Counted from the stretch's first letter, positions 17,431 to 26,163 are shown. The stretch: DNA of 64,000 nucleotides from Segatella copri (GCF_002224675.1 NZ_NMPZ01000003.1:62001-126000); one strand, 5' to 3'. Notes: generated from the letters alone by a model not told the origin. A program made the numbers and translations.

Positions 17431-18807
17431 ATGAAAAAGTATTATTGTATAACGATTTTAGCACTTTTAGTTGTTACTTTGTTACAAGGATATAATGTGT
17501 CTTTGCAATACAAGGAATATACCTATAAGGAAATAGATAAGATAAATTCTGCACTGAAAGTTTCTGTTGATGAAGAATATGCTATCCGAGCACATCAAAA
17601 TTACAATCCACATAAAGATGGAAAGCAACGACTCTACACAAAAATAATGACGGACGAAGACTTCATCAAAGCAAAGCCCAAGAAAGAAGATGTCATTCGT
17701 TTTGACGAAATAAACATCCAAGACCTAAGAGACAAAGGCATTATCGAGACTGAAGCTGAAGCTATGGGATTATTGACAAAAGACATACTTACTACCAAGG
17801 GTAATCCTATTAATATCAATAAACTCTCTCAAATATTCAAGAAGAATTTAAATGAGGGCTTTACCTATACCTTATTAATATTAGATGAGAATAAAAAGGT
17901 CATTAAGAGTTATGGGCAAATAAAGGACATTGAGACTTGGCAGGCTAGCAAGCCTATCGGCATCGGGCTCAAACCGATCCGTTTCGTTCAAGCAAAGGTG
18001 GATATAACTCCATCTTCCTTCATCAGAAATTCTATAGAAACACTTGTGGCCACCATTTTGTTAGCTCTCATCATCGTCTTCTGCGTAGGATACCAGATGA
18101 CTGCCATCAGAAATAAGGAAAACCTTTTGAGAAATCGAGAGGTAAGCATTCATGGCACCATCCACGACCTGAAGGCACCATTGGCAAGCGTACTCCTCAC
18201 GTTGGGGTTCATCAAGGACAGCATAGAAGACATGCAGCTCCAGGAGTTGCTACATTCTTCGGAGAAGAAGATTCAGAATCTTGCCAATACCATCAAGACG
18301 ATTCTCATTACTGCCAAAGCAGGAGAAAACAAGCTTGCTCTGAACAAAGAACCAGTAAATCTCATGGAATTGGCAAAACTGGCACAGGAACAGGTAGATA
18401 GCAACTATGCAGACAAGCCACACAGCATACATATCCATGACTGCAGAACCAGCAAGGAAGAGATTCCTGCAGACCGCTATCTGATAGAGAATGTTCTGGG
18501 CAACCTGATAGAAAACGCCGTGAAGTATTCTGAAGCGGAAGCTGACATAGAAGTAAGTATCCGTTCTGATGAACATTTCGCCATCGTCAGCGTAAAAGAC
18601 AACGGTATCGGAATCGACAGAAAATATCAGAAGAAGATTTTCGAGCAATTCTATCGCATACCGGGAACCCAGCATAAGAACGGATATGGCATCGGACTTG
18701 CTCTGGTGAAATATGCCGTCAGGGCACATGGAGGAACCATCAGGGTAGAAAGTGAACCGGGTAAGGGCAGCACCTTTACCTTTACTCTTCCCATGAAAAA
18801 GAAATAG
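17431..18807 (+). CDS. Sensor histidine kinase
   Basis: A 458-residue membrane kinase. It has a first membrane helix at about 5-22, an extracytoplasmic domain of about 175 residues, a second helix near 202-222 (I-E-T-L-V-A-T-I-L-L-A-L), the phospho-acceptor H-D-L-K-A-P-L near 245, and an ATPase domain with N-L-I-E-N-A-V-K-Y (N box), D-N-G-I-G-I (G1) and G-Y-G-I-G-L (G2). A TATTTTTG box at 17389-17396 lies in front. It is transcribed divergently from peptide locus 1 over a gap of 200 bases and runs with the response regulator downstream. It may sense the exported peptide or its envelope effects; that is inference. Confidence 0.9.
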   Translation: MKKYYCITILALLVVTLLQGYNVSLQYKEYTYKEIDKINSALKVSVDEEYAIRAHQNYNPHKDGKQRLYTKIMTDEDFIKAKPKKEDVIRFDEINIQDLRDKGIIETEAEAMGLLTKDILTTKGNPININKLSQIFKKNLNEGFTYTLLILDENKKVIKSYGQIKDIETWQASKPIGIGLKPIRFVQAKVDITPSSFIRNSIETLVATILLALIIVFCVGYQMTAIRNKENLLRNREVSIHGTIHDLKAPLASVLLTLGFIKDSIEDMQLQELLHSSEKKIQNLANTIKTILITAKAGENKLALNKEPVNLMELAKLAQEQVDSNYADKPHSIHIHDCRTSKEEIPADRYLIENVLGNLIENAVKYSEAEADIEVSIRSDEHFAIVSVKDNGIGIDRKYQKKIFEQFYRIPGTQHKNGYGIGLALVKYAVRAHGGTIRVESEPGKGSTFTFTLPMKKK

Positions 18808-18836
18808 GAAACAAGAACCGAAAAAACAACAAGACA

Positions 18837-19517
18837 ATGGAAAAGATAAAAGTATTGCTGGTAGATGATGACCTGTTGTTTGGCAACATCGCAACCAAGA
18901 TCCTGCAGGCTGCCGACTATGAGGTCTATTTTCAGAACTCACTGTTTGGCATAGAGAGTCTCATCATGAAACTGAACCCCAACATCATTATCCTGGATGT
19001 GATGGTGGGAGAAGAAAACAGTCTTGAGAGAATCAACGATATCCGACTCGCCGCCGAAGACATTCCTATCATCTTCGTATCTTCTGACAGCGGAGTGGAA
19101 ACTGAGGAACAGGCTATAACAAATGGCGCAGTGGTATATCTGGAGAAGCCGTTCAGCAAAGAGAAGCTGTTGCTGTGGGTGAAACGTTACGCCAAACATA
19201 GCGACTTCAGTAACTCCCACAAAATCAATATGGGAGCCTATACCCTTGATACAGAAACCCATATTCTCAGCATTTATGGTAACAACGAGAAAACGCTGAG
19301 TAACACGGAATATGCTACCATCAAGGCTCTATGGATCAATAAAGGAGAAGTAGTTACCCGTCAGGATCTCAAGAATTCTGTATGGAGAGGCATTAGCTGT
19401 TCGGATGAGAACCTCAACAACGTGGTTTATAACCTCAGGAAATATTTCGCCAAGGATGCCTCCATTCACCTGGATACCCTTCGTGGCGAAGGATTCAGGA
19501 TGTGGATGGATGAGTAG
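18837..19517 (+). CDS. OmpR/PhoB-family response regulator
   Basis: A 226-residue regulator. The receiver domain has the acidic pocket V-D-D-D (residues 9-12), the phosphorylatable Asp in I-I-I-L-D-V near 52, S-S-D near 80 and Lys in L-E-K-P-F near 103. The C-terminal 100 residues are a winged-helix (N-T-E-Y-A-T, then N-N-V-V-Y-N-L-R-K-Y, then L-R-G-E-G-F-R). It lies 29 bases behind the kinase and is its likely partner. Targets cannot be read directly, but the divergent peptide operon is the obvious candidate. Repeat element copy B begins at the last base of its stop codon. Confidence 0.9.
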   Translation: MEKIKVLLVDDDLLFGNIATKILQAADYEVYFQNSLFGIESLIMKLNPNIIILDVMVGEENSLERINDIRLAAEDIPIIFVSSDSGVETEEQAITNGAVVYLEKPFSKEKLLLWVKRYAKHSDFSNSHKINMGAYTLDTETHILSIYGNNEKTLSNTEYATIKALWINKGEVVTRQDLKNSVWRGISCSDENLNNVVYNLRKYFAKDASIHLDTLRGEGFRMWMDE

Positions 19518-19788
19518 TTTAATAACGACTCAATCCCATAAGGGAAAATAGGCATACTATTAAGGGAAAATGGAAATATCCTTAAGGGTAAATAGAATTA
19601 TCCTTAAGGGTAAATAAAAACACCATTAAGGGAAAATAGGAATATCCTTAATGGTAAATATTGATACTATTAAAGAAAATCTCCGTTCAATAGTTTTGAA
19701 CGTACATTCAAAATCATTGAACGCACATTCAAAACTATTGAACGGAGATTCAAAATCATTGAATATAAAAAATCGTTAGGGCTTATCC
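19517..19788 (-). repeat. Intergenic element copy B (long form): 7 x 22 nt plus 4 x 21 nt units
   Basis: This 272-bp segment is the inverted, longer counterpart of 8156-8276. It has two sub-arrays. In the first, an AAGGG/AATGG core recurs at 19540, 19562, 19584, 19606, 19628, 19650 and 19672, exactly every 22 nt. In the second, TTCAA...TTGAAC units start at 19686, 19707, 19728 and 19749, exactly every 21 nt. Many units contain small inverted repeats (CCTTAAGG; TTCAA-n6-TTGAA). It fills the gap between two convergent genes. No function is known to me. Confidence 0.85.
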
Positions 19789-19796
19789 TTTTTTTC

Positions 19797-19862
19797 TATA
19801 AGCCTATAACCTTTTTTCTATAATTCTATAAGATATCTCCCATAAGCCTATAACCTTTTTCC
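19797..19862 (-). repeat. Second short 22-nt array ending at the nadA stop codon
   Basis: Three units start at 19797, 19819 and 19841, each 22 nt long. The outer two share ATAAGCCTATAACCTTTTT; the middle unit is more diverged (TATAATTCTATAAGATATC). The array ends on the first base of the nadA stop codon. Its unit sequence differs from copy B, but the period is the same. Confidence 0.65.
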
Positions 19863-20854
19863 TATGAAAGCGAAAGCATCTTTTCTATAGGCTTCACGGC
19901 ATCCTTGGCTATTTCTGGAGCCACTTCTACTGTAGGCCAGCCGAACTTCAGGCTATTGTAGATCTTCTTCAATGAGTTCATCTTCATATACTCGCACTCA
20001 TTGCAGCTGCAACCTACTCCACCCTCACTTACCTCTGGTGGTACAGGATAGAAGATGACGTCAGGGCAGTTGCGCTCCAACTCATGCAGGATACCTGCCT
20101 CTGTGGCGATGATGTATTCCTTGATTTCTGGATGCTCCTGGGCATAATGCAGCATCGTGGCGGTAGAACCCTTCACATCGGCTACGGCAAGCACTGGTGC
20201 CTTGCACTCCAGGTGAGCCATCACAACTGCCTCAGGATGCTCCTGCTTCAACTTGATGATAGCCTCTACCGAGAATTTCTCGTGTACATGGCAGCCACCG
20301 TTCCAGAGCAGCATGTTTCTGCCTGTTACGCTGTTGATATAGTTGCCGAGGTTGTAATCAGGACCAAAGATAATCTTCGCATCCTGTGGGAAACTGTCGA
20401 TTACCTTCTTGGCATTGCCACTGGTCACCACGCAATCGGTCAAAGCCTTCACGGCAGCGGTGGTATTCACATAGCTTACCACCTGGTAGCCTGGGTGCTC
20501 TTCCTTATACTTCTTCAGATCCTCAGCCTTGCAGCTGTCGGCAAGCGAGCAGCCGGCATTCAGGTCAGGGCAGAGCACAATCTTGTCTGGACTCAAGAGC
20601 TTGCAGGTTTCAGCCATGAAGTGCACGCCGCACATCACCATCACCTTAGCTTCTGTTTCAGCAGCCTTACGAGCCAAAGCCAGAGAATCACCCACAAAGT
20701 CGGCAATATCCTGAATCTCGCCTACTGTGTAGTAGTGTGCCAGGATAATCGCATCTTTCTCCTTGCAAAGCTTTCTGATTTCAGCTTTCAAGTCTAAGGT
20801 TTCGTCGATCGGTTCATCCACGTAACCTTTCTCAATCCATTCTTTTTTCACCAT
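19862..20854 (-). CDS. nadA: Quinolinate synthase
   Basis: A 330-residue enzyme that condenses iminoaspartate with dihydroxyacetone phosphate to quinolinate in de novo NAD synthesis, using a 4Fe-4S cluster. Motifs are A-H-Y-Y-T-V-G-E-I-Q-D near 36, V-G-D-S-L near 53, V-M-C-G-V-H-F-M-A-E near 70-80 (first cluster Cys), G-G-C-H-V-H-E near 191 and G-V-G-C-S-C-N-E-C-E-Y near 286. The ATG at 20854 is used since the usual N-terminus is short; the longer frame adds 29 residues from the AT-rich leader. No nadB or nadC is adjacent. It faces the response regulator gene. Confidence 0.95.
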   Translation of the reverse strand: MVKKEWIEKGYVDEPIDETLDLKAEIRKLCKEKDAIILAHYYTVGEIQDIADFVGDSLALARKAAETEAKVMVMCGVHFMAETCKLLSPDKIVLCPDLNAGCSLADSCKAEDLKKYKEEHPGYQVVSYVNTTAAVKALTDCVVTSGNAKKVIDSFPQDAKIIFGPDYNLGNYINSVTGRNMLLWNGGCHVHEKFSVEAIIKLKQEHPEAVVMAHLECKAPVLAVADVKGSTATMLHYAQEHPEIKEYIIATEAGILHELERNCPDVIFYPVPPEVSEGGVGCSCNECEYMKMNSLKKIYNSLKFGWPTVEVAPEIAKDAVKPIEKMLSLS

Positions 20855-21347
20855 AACATTAATATTATATTTTTTATTTCTTATTTTTAAAAAGAGATTA
20901 TAAGGATGATGATATGTCGTGGATAAGTGGATAAAAAACACCTTCTAAATTTGCTTTTTTCATTATCCATATCTTATGCAGAGTTATCCGTATTCGACTT
21001 GGAAATCTTTTTCTTGGTCTTTAAAGGATTAGCTCTTTTATCAACATTTCCCCAATTCGGTGCAAAGTTAATAAGTTTATATCTTTTTTCCGTCAAAAAC
21101 TGCGAAAAAGTTTCTAAAAACTTATTAATAACCCTGTGGATATCCCTATTCCTCGGGTTTCGGGATGGGAGCGGTGGATATCCACAAAGTTATTAAATAG
21201 TTATTCCTGTGGTTTTCCTTATACTTTTCCACGGGTTTGTGGATAATGAAAAAAGCAGGTTTTCCCCTGACTTTTGCGTCATCGGAAAATCTGCTTCTTC
21301 TATCTCTTTATCCATCTCTTCTTCTTTTATGAAGGAAAAGATTCTCT
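20855..21347. other. Gene-free region with clustered DnaA-box-like sites
   Basis: This 493-bp gap holds no convincing gene. It starts AT-rich (20855-20905). One exact DnaA box TGTGGATAA lies at 21238-21246. Sites with one mismatch lie at 20918-20926, 20926-20934, 20963-20971, 21135-21143 and 21178-21186, and a weaker one at 20984-20992. A TAACTTTG promoter box on the minus strand (21063-21070) could serve nadA. The cluster could be a replication origin or a DnaA-binding regulatory site; the sequence alone does not decide. Confidence 0.4.
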
Positions 21348-22451
21348 TTATTTTCTGTTCAGAACGTTCTCTACCTTTTCCACAATCAGCTCCGGCGAGA
21401 TGTTCTTCATGCAGGCAAAGTCGCCACGCATGCACGGCTTGTTGCCATAGATGCTGCATGGGCGGCAAGGCATATCGAGCTGTACGGCATTGTCGGGACT
21501 CTGATGCCAGCCCATGAAACCGGCGTAAGGATGGGTGGCTCCCCAGATGCTTACCACTGGGGTATTGACCAGAGATGCCAGATGCATGTTGCCGCTGTCC
21601 ATACTGATCATCAGGCGGAGATGACTCATCAGGATGAGTTCATCGGAAATGCCGTGGAGCTTGCCAGATGCATTCACCACCTGTGGATATTTCTCTTCCC
21701 AGGCATTCATCACCGGAGTTTCGGTCTGTCCGCCTCCGAAAAGGAAGATGCGGCAGTGAGGATGATTGTGAATCAGGCGTTCTACTACCTTCTCCATCTG
21801 CTGTACCGGATAGATCTTGCCCTCGTGGGCAGCGAATGGAGCCAGACCTATCCAAGGTTCCGCTGGGTTATGAGCATCCTTGTTGATAACTGTGGATTTA
21901 TCCTTGCTGTTATCAACAGTAACCTGGAAAACTTGTTCAGGAAGCAGACTCAGATCTCCTCCTTCTTCCGGGAAGAGAGAAGTGAAATCCATCTGTACAG
22001 GATAACCCAACTTGGCAAAGACATCGGCGTAATTCTGGAAGGAAGATGGCTGTTTCTCCATCACCTTGCCTGAGGAAGCCACCAGCTTGCGCTTTCCCTT
22101 GCGATGCTTGTCGATATGTGCCACCTTGAAGTTGGAGAGGTTGAAGCGCATGCGCAGATAGCTGGAGCGCAAAACACTGTGAAGGTCGGCTATCGCAGTA
22201 AACTGCTTGGCGATGAGCCGGCGATAGAGTGCATTGAGACCTTTTACACCCTTATATTCCCCCTTGAGGTCAGCCTCCATGAAACCGACATTTGGGGCAA
22301 GATTCTCGAAGAACGGGCGAGCAAAGGAACGGCTTAACACGGTGATTCTTACGTGAGGATACTGCTTTGCCAATGAATAAATCACGGGTACAGTCATGGC
22401 AACGTCACCCATGGCCGAAAATCTAATAACGAGAATATGCTCTGTCTTCAT
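21348..22451 (-). CDS. Glycosyltransferase family 9 (ADP-heptose:LPS heptosyltransferase-like)
   Basis: A 367-residue GT-B enzyme of the WaaC/WaaF family, which adds heptose to the lipopolysaccharide core. The N-terminus I-L-V-I-R-F-S-A-M-G-D-V-A-M-T is the family signature. The C-terminal domain has I-G-L-A-P-F-A near 218 and M-D-S-G-N-M-H-L-A-S-L-V-N-T-P near 307, then S-I-W-G-A-T-H-P. The start at 22451 gives the signature at residue 6; the longer frame adds 24 unrelated residues. It follows a DUF4254 gene in the same direction, a pairing common in Bacteroidota. The exact acceptor is unknown. Confidence 0.88.
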   Translation of the reverse strand: MKTEHILVIRFSAMGDVAMTVPVIYSLAKQYPHVRITVLSRSFARPFFENLAPNVGFMEADLKGEYKGVKGLNALYRRLIAKQFTAIADLHSVLRSSYLRMRFNLSNFKVAHIDKHRKGKRKLVASSGKVMEKQPSSFQNYADVFAKLGYPVQMDFTSLFPEEGGDLSLLPEQVFQVTVDNSKDKSTVINKDAHNPAEPWIGLAPFAAHEGKIYPVQQMEKVVERLIHNHPHCRIFLFGGGQTETPVMNAWEEKYPQVVNASGKLHGISDELILMSHLRLMISMDSGNMHLASLVNTPVVSIWGATHPYAGFMGWHQSPDNAVQLDMPCRPCSIYGNKPCMRGDFACMKNISPELIVEKVENVLNRK

Positions 22452-22557
22452 CTTTTTTAGTCTCTTTATATATATAATAAGGTGTAAAACAGAGCGGGCT
22501 TCGCTTTTTATGGTAAAAAACAAAGCCTACTCTGCTTCTATTCTGATTGATGCGGGT

Positions 22558-23160
22558 TTACTTCTTGTAGAGTACAGGGTTGGTAGAAGGATCGTTGTAC
22601 ATCTTCATCTGTCGATAAACCTTCATGTACTTTCTTCCAGCTTCGATGTCCTCCAGGAGCTGGTCGATGGCAGTAGAAAGATCCACCTGCTGTTCGAGGA
22701 GTACGTTGAGCTTAGCCTGGCACTTAGCCTTGTGCTCTTCAGAAGCCTCCGGGCGCTCCACCTGCTCCTTCATGTGATAGATCTTGAGGGCAAGGATGCT
22801 GAGACGGTCAACAGCCCATGCAGGACTTTCGGTATTGATGCGTGCATCATCCAGCACCTTTACATCCTTGTAAACCTCGCGGAAGTAAGAATCAATCTGC
22901 TCTACGAGATCAGTACGGTCCTGGTTGCTCTTATCGATTCTGCGCTTCAAGACGAGCGCCTCTGCAGGGTCGATCTGAGGGTCGCGGATGATATCCTCGA
23001 AATGCCACTGAACGGTGTCAATCCAGCACTTGAGGTAGAGACGGTTCTCGATGGTACCTTCCTCGAATGGATTATTGATAGGAGTATCAATGTTGTCTTT
23101 GATGTGATAATCGGCTATCGCCTGATTAAAAATCTTGTTAGCGTTTTCTGTAAATGTCAT
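22558..23160 (-). CDS. DUF4254 domain-containing protein
   Basis: A 200-residue soluble, helical protein with no signal peptide. Motifs include N-R-L-Y-L-K-C-W-I-D-T-V-Q-W-H near 40-54, E-D-I-I-R-D-P near 55, and L-K-R-R-I-D-K-S-N-Q-D-R near 71, which are typical of DUF4254. The ATG at 23160 begins the conserved region; an upstream in-frame start adds 38 hydrophobic residues that look like leader sequence translated by chance. It is upstream of, and likely co-transcribed with, the heptosyltransferase gene. Its role is not known; association with LPS assembly is inferred only from position. Confidence 0.85.
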   Translation of the reverse strand: MTFTENANKIFNQAIADYHIKDNIDTPINNPFEEGTIENRLYLKCWIDTVQWHFEDIIRDPQIDPAEALVLKRRIDKSNQDRTDLVEQIDSYFREVYKDVKVLDDARINTESPAWAVDRLSILALKIYHMKEQVERPEASEEHKAKCQAKLNVLLEQQVDLSTAIDQLLEDIEAGRKYMKVYRQMKMYNDPSTNPVLYKK

Positions 23161-23300
23161 ACGGTTTGAACTATTTGATTTAATACCGTACAAAAGTAAC
23201 AAAATAATCTCAAAGAGCCAACAAAAAAGCGAAAAAAGGCGAAAAAGATGCACAATTAGGGGGTGTTTGTGCACCGAAAAGCACTTTTTTTGCTAAAATA

Positions 23301-23332
23301 TTTGTTTATATCAAAAAAAAAGTGTTCCTTTG
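23301..23332 (+). promoter_or_regulatory. Promoter of acpP-fabF-rnc
   Basis: TTTG at 23301-23304, a 20-nt spacer and TTCCTTTG at 23325-23332, one base off TAnnTTTG. The acpP start lies about 54 nt downstream. Confidence 0.6.
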
Positions 23333-23385
23333 CACCCAGATTTTTAATTAGAAATTAAATTATAAACATTTTAAAGGTTACAATT

Positions 23386-23622
23386 ATGTCAGAAATTGAA
23401 AGCAAAGTAAAGGCAATTATCGTAGATAAGCTCGGTGTTGATGAGGCAGAAGTTAAGCCAGAGGCAAGCTTCACAAATGATCTCGGTGCAGATTCTTTGG
23501 ATACTGTAGAGTTGATCATGGAGTTCGAGAAGGAGTTCTCTATCTCTATCCCAGACGATAAGGCTGAGAAGATTGCTACTGTAGGTGACGCTATCGCTTA
23601 CATCGAGGAGAACGCTAAGTAA
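23386..23622 (+). CDS. acpP: Acyl carrier protein
   Basis: A 78-residue acidic protein. The phosphopantetheine attachment site is the serine in [10 protein letters not shown] near residue 38. Length and helix pattern are those of fatty-acid-synthesis ACP, which carries the growing acyl chain in the cytoplasm. It stands 22 bases before fabF, the standard arrangement, and behind its own promoter. Codon use is strongly biased (GCT, GAG, AAG), as expected for a highly expressed gene. Confidence 0.97.
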   Translation: MSEIESKVKAIIVDKLGVDEAEVKPEASFTNDLGADSLDTVELIMEFEKEFSISIPDDKAEKIATVGDAIAYIEENAK

Positions 23623-23644
23623 ATTAGCAACTAAAATTTTATAA

Positions 23645-24907
23645 ATGGAATTAAAGAGAGTTGTAGTAACAGGTCTTGGTGCTGTGACTCCAGTTGGTAA
23701 TTCTCCTGAGGAAACTTGGGAGAACCTCCTCGCTGGAAAGAGCGGTGCTGCCCCTATTACTCATTTCGATACAACTAATTTCAAGACAAAGTTCGCTTGC
23801 GAAGTAAAGGACCTGAACATCAATGAATGGATTGACCGTAAGGAGGCTCGCAAGCTCGACCGTTATACCCAGTTGGCTATGATTGCCGCTATGCAGGGTG
23901 TAAAGGATGCAAACATTGATCTTGAAACAGAAGATTTGAACAACGTTGGTGTTGTATTCGGTGTAGGTATCGGTGGTATCAAGACATTCGAGGATGAAGT
24001 ATCGTATTTCGCTACTCATGAGGAGAACGGTCCTAAGTTCAACCCATTCTTCATCCCTAAGATGATTGCAGATATCGCATCTGGTCAGATTTCAATCCAC
24101 TTCGGATTCCACGGACCAAACTATACCACAACATCTGCATGTGCTTCTTCAAGCAACGCATTGGCAGATGCCTTCAACCTGATTCGTCTGGGCAAGGCAA
24201 ACATCATTGTCAGTGGTGGTGCTGAGGCTGCTATCTGCGCTTGCGGCGTAGGTGGTTTCAATGCCATGCACGCGTTGTCAACTCGTAACGATGACCCTGA
24301 GCATGCTTCACGTCCATTCAGCGCTAGCCGTGATGGATTTATCATGGGTGAGGGTGCTGGCTGCTTGATTCTCGAGGAGCTTGAGCACGCTAAGGCTCGT
24401 GGTGCGAAGATTTATGCTGAGATGGTAGGTGAGGGCGAGAGCGCTGACGCTTATCATATCACAGCTTCTCATCCAGAAGGTCTCGGTGCTAAGCTCGTGA
24501 TGGAGCGCGCACTTGCTGATGCTAACCTCAAGCCAGAGGACATTGACTACATCAATGTTCACGGTACATCTACCCACGTAGGTGATATCTCTGAGGCTAA
24601 GGCTATCAAGGCTGTCTTCGGTGATGCTGCTTACAAGCTCAACATCAGTTCTACTAAGTCAATGACTGGTCACCTCCTCGGTGCTGCTGGTGCAGTAGAG
24701 GCTATGGCTTGTGTTCTTAGTGTGAAGAACGATATCGTTCCTCCTACTATCAACCACGAAGAGGGTGACAACGATCCAGAGCTCGATTACAACCTGAACT
24801 TCACATTCAACAAAGCTGAGAAGCGTGAGGTTCGTGCTGCATTGAGCAATACATTCGGATTCGGCGGTCATAACTGCTGTGTAGTATTCAAGAAGTATGC
24901 TGAATAA
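23645..24907 (+). CDS. fabF: Beta-ketoacyl-ACP synthase II
   Basis: A 420-residue condensing enzyme that extends acyl-ACP with malonyl-ACP. The catalytic triad is visible: Cys in T-S-A-C-A-S-S near residue 165, His in N-V-H-G-T-S-T near 306 and His in M-T-G-H-L-L-G near 343. The N-terminal V-V-V-T-G-L-G-A-V-T-P-V-G-N is the family signature, and G-F-G-G-H-N near the C-terminus forms the final loop. It follows acpP, and its last 11 bases overlap the start of rnc, so the three genes are coupled. Confidence 0.97.
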   Translation: MELKRVVVTGLGAVTPVGNSPEETWENLLAGKSGAAPITHFDTTNFKTKFACEVKDLNINEWIDRKEARKLDRYTQLAMIAAMQGVKDANIDLETEDLNNVGVVFGVGIGGIKTFEDEVSYFATHEENGPKFNPFFIPKMIADIASGQISIHFGFHGPNYTTTSACASSSNALADAFNLIRLGKANIIVSGGAEAAICACGVGGFNAMHALSTRNDDPEHASRPFSASRDGFIMGEGAGCLILEELEHAKARGAKIYAEMVGEGESADAYHITASHPEGLGAKLVMERALADANLKPEDIDYINVHGTSTHVGDISEAKAIKAVFGDAAYKLNISSTKSMTGHLLGAAGAVEAMACVLSVKNDIVPPTINHEEGDNDPELDYNLNFTFNKAEKREVRAALSNTFGFGGHNCCVVFKKYAE

Positions 24908-25985
24908 TTTTATAGATAGAATAAAGCTCTCTTTCCGCAAGGATAAAGAGCTTTATTTTTCTTTGTACGAAATCCTAGGTTTTTATCCACACAACATCAG
25001 TTATTACAAGATGGCACTGATGCACAAGAGCATCATGCACCGCAATTCCAAGGGCAAGCCTGTGAACAACGAGCGCCTGGAGTTTCTGGGTGATGCCGTA
25101 CTGGATGCTGTAGTGGGTGATATCGTGTATCAGCACTTTCCTGGCAAGCGAGAGGGATTCCTTACCAATACCCGAAGCAAGCTGGTGCAGCGTGATACGC
25201 TCAACAAGCTCGCCCAGGAGATGGGAATCAATCAACTTGTTTTATCTAATGGACACAGTTCTTCTCATAACAGCTATATGGGAGGAAATGCTTTCGAAGC
25301 GTTGGTTGGTGCCGTTTATCTGGACCGTGGTTATGATGCCTGCATGAAATTCATGCAGAAGCGCATCCTGGCAAAAATGATAAACATCGATAAGGTGGCT
25401 TACAAGGAGGTGAACTTCAAGAGCAAACTCATCGAATGGAGCCAGAAGAACCGCGTGAAGCTGGAGTTCGTGATGCTGGGACAGGAGAAAGACAAGAACG
25501 GAAGCCCTGTTTTCACCTATCAGGTGGTAATGGAAGGTGTAAAGGGCGGAGAAGGCAAGGGTTACTCCAAGAAGGAGAGCCAGCAGCTTGCCTCTAAGCT
25601 TACCCTGGAACGATTGCGCAAGGAACCGCAGTATATTGATTCTGTATTTACTGCCAAGGCAAACCGTACAAAGATGGAAGAAGAACCTGTGCTGGCTGTG
25701 CCTACCACCGAGGTAAAGAATGATTTCATCATCTCGCAAGACACAGAAAAACAGGAGTCTGAAGAAAAACACGTCAATGTTTTCAAGGAAGAAGTCTATA
25801 CAGAGAATTCTTCGGCTGAAGATGTTGTTGCTTCTACTGTTACTGAAGAAATAACCACTACAGCCACTCAGGAAAGCGATGACGAGTTTGACTTGAGTGA
25901 TATCTCTGCTGAGCCCAAGGAAATGAGCCGCGAGGACATCATTGCAGCCGCCGAGGCAGCTGCCTTTGCAGAAGATAAGGAATAA
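24897..25985 (+). CDS. rnc: Ribonuclease III with long acidic C-terminal extension
   Basis: A 362-residue RNase III. The catalytic domain (about 15-165) has the signature N-E-R-L-E-F-L-G-D-A-V-L-D, with metal-binding Glu/Asp, and a second acidic site at N-A-F-E-A-L-V-G-A-V-Y. A double-stranded-RNA-binding domain follows (about 173-243, ending with the K-K-E-S-Q-Q-L-A-S-K helix). The last 120 residues are an extra low-complexity acidic tail rich in Glu, Thr, Ser and Ala. Typical bacterial enzymes are about 225-250 residues, so the tail is unusual. It overlaps fabF by 11 bases and is followed by a strong terminator. Confidence 0.95.
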   Translation: MLNNFIDRIKLSFRKDKELYFSLYEILGFYPHNISYYKMALMHKSIMHRNSKGKPVNNERLEFLGDAVLDAVVGDIVYQHFPGKREGFLTNTRSKLVQRDTLNKLAQEMGINQLVLSNGHSSSHNSYMGGNAFEALVGAVYLDRGYDACMKFMQKRILAKMINIDKVAYKEVNFKSKLIEWSQKNRVKLEFVMLGQEKDKNGSPVFTYQVVMEGVKGGEGKGYSKKESQQLASKLTLERLRKEPQYIDSVFTAKANRTKMEEEPVLAVPTTEVKNDFIISQDTEKQESEEKHVNVFKEEVYTENSSAEDVVASTVTEEITTTATQESDDEFDLSDISAEPKEMSREDIIAAAEAAAFAEDKE

Positions 25986-26021
25986 TCTATGATGATAGAA
26001 CTGGATTAAGATAAGGGAAAG

Positions 26022-26067
26022 ACTCTCTTGAGACTGACGGATATGGTAGTCTCAAGGGAGTTTTTTT
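26022..26067 (+). terminator. Intrinsic terminator after rnc
   Basis: A 14-bp stem (26022-26035 and 26048-26061, one G-T pair) with a 12-nt loop is followed by a run of seven T. It closes the acpP-fabF-rnc operon. Confidence 0.9.
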
Positions 26068-26163
26068 GTTTGATATTTTACATTCTTATCCCCTATCTTG
26101 CCCGATAGGTTATGTTTTGTATTAAAAAACAGTAAAAACTTTCTCTATATCAAAAGATTGAAG

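Noticed and set aside
19540..19770. CRISPR array
   Set aside because: There is no alternation of identical repeats and unique spacers; units are degenerate with a 21-22 nt period, and no cas genes are near. The same holds for 51166-51366.
20927..21196. 89-codon open frame on the plus strand between nadA and the heptosyltransferase gene
   Set aside because: It has low-complexity hydrophobic content, no family motif, no promoter, and covers the DnaA-box cluster.
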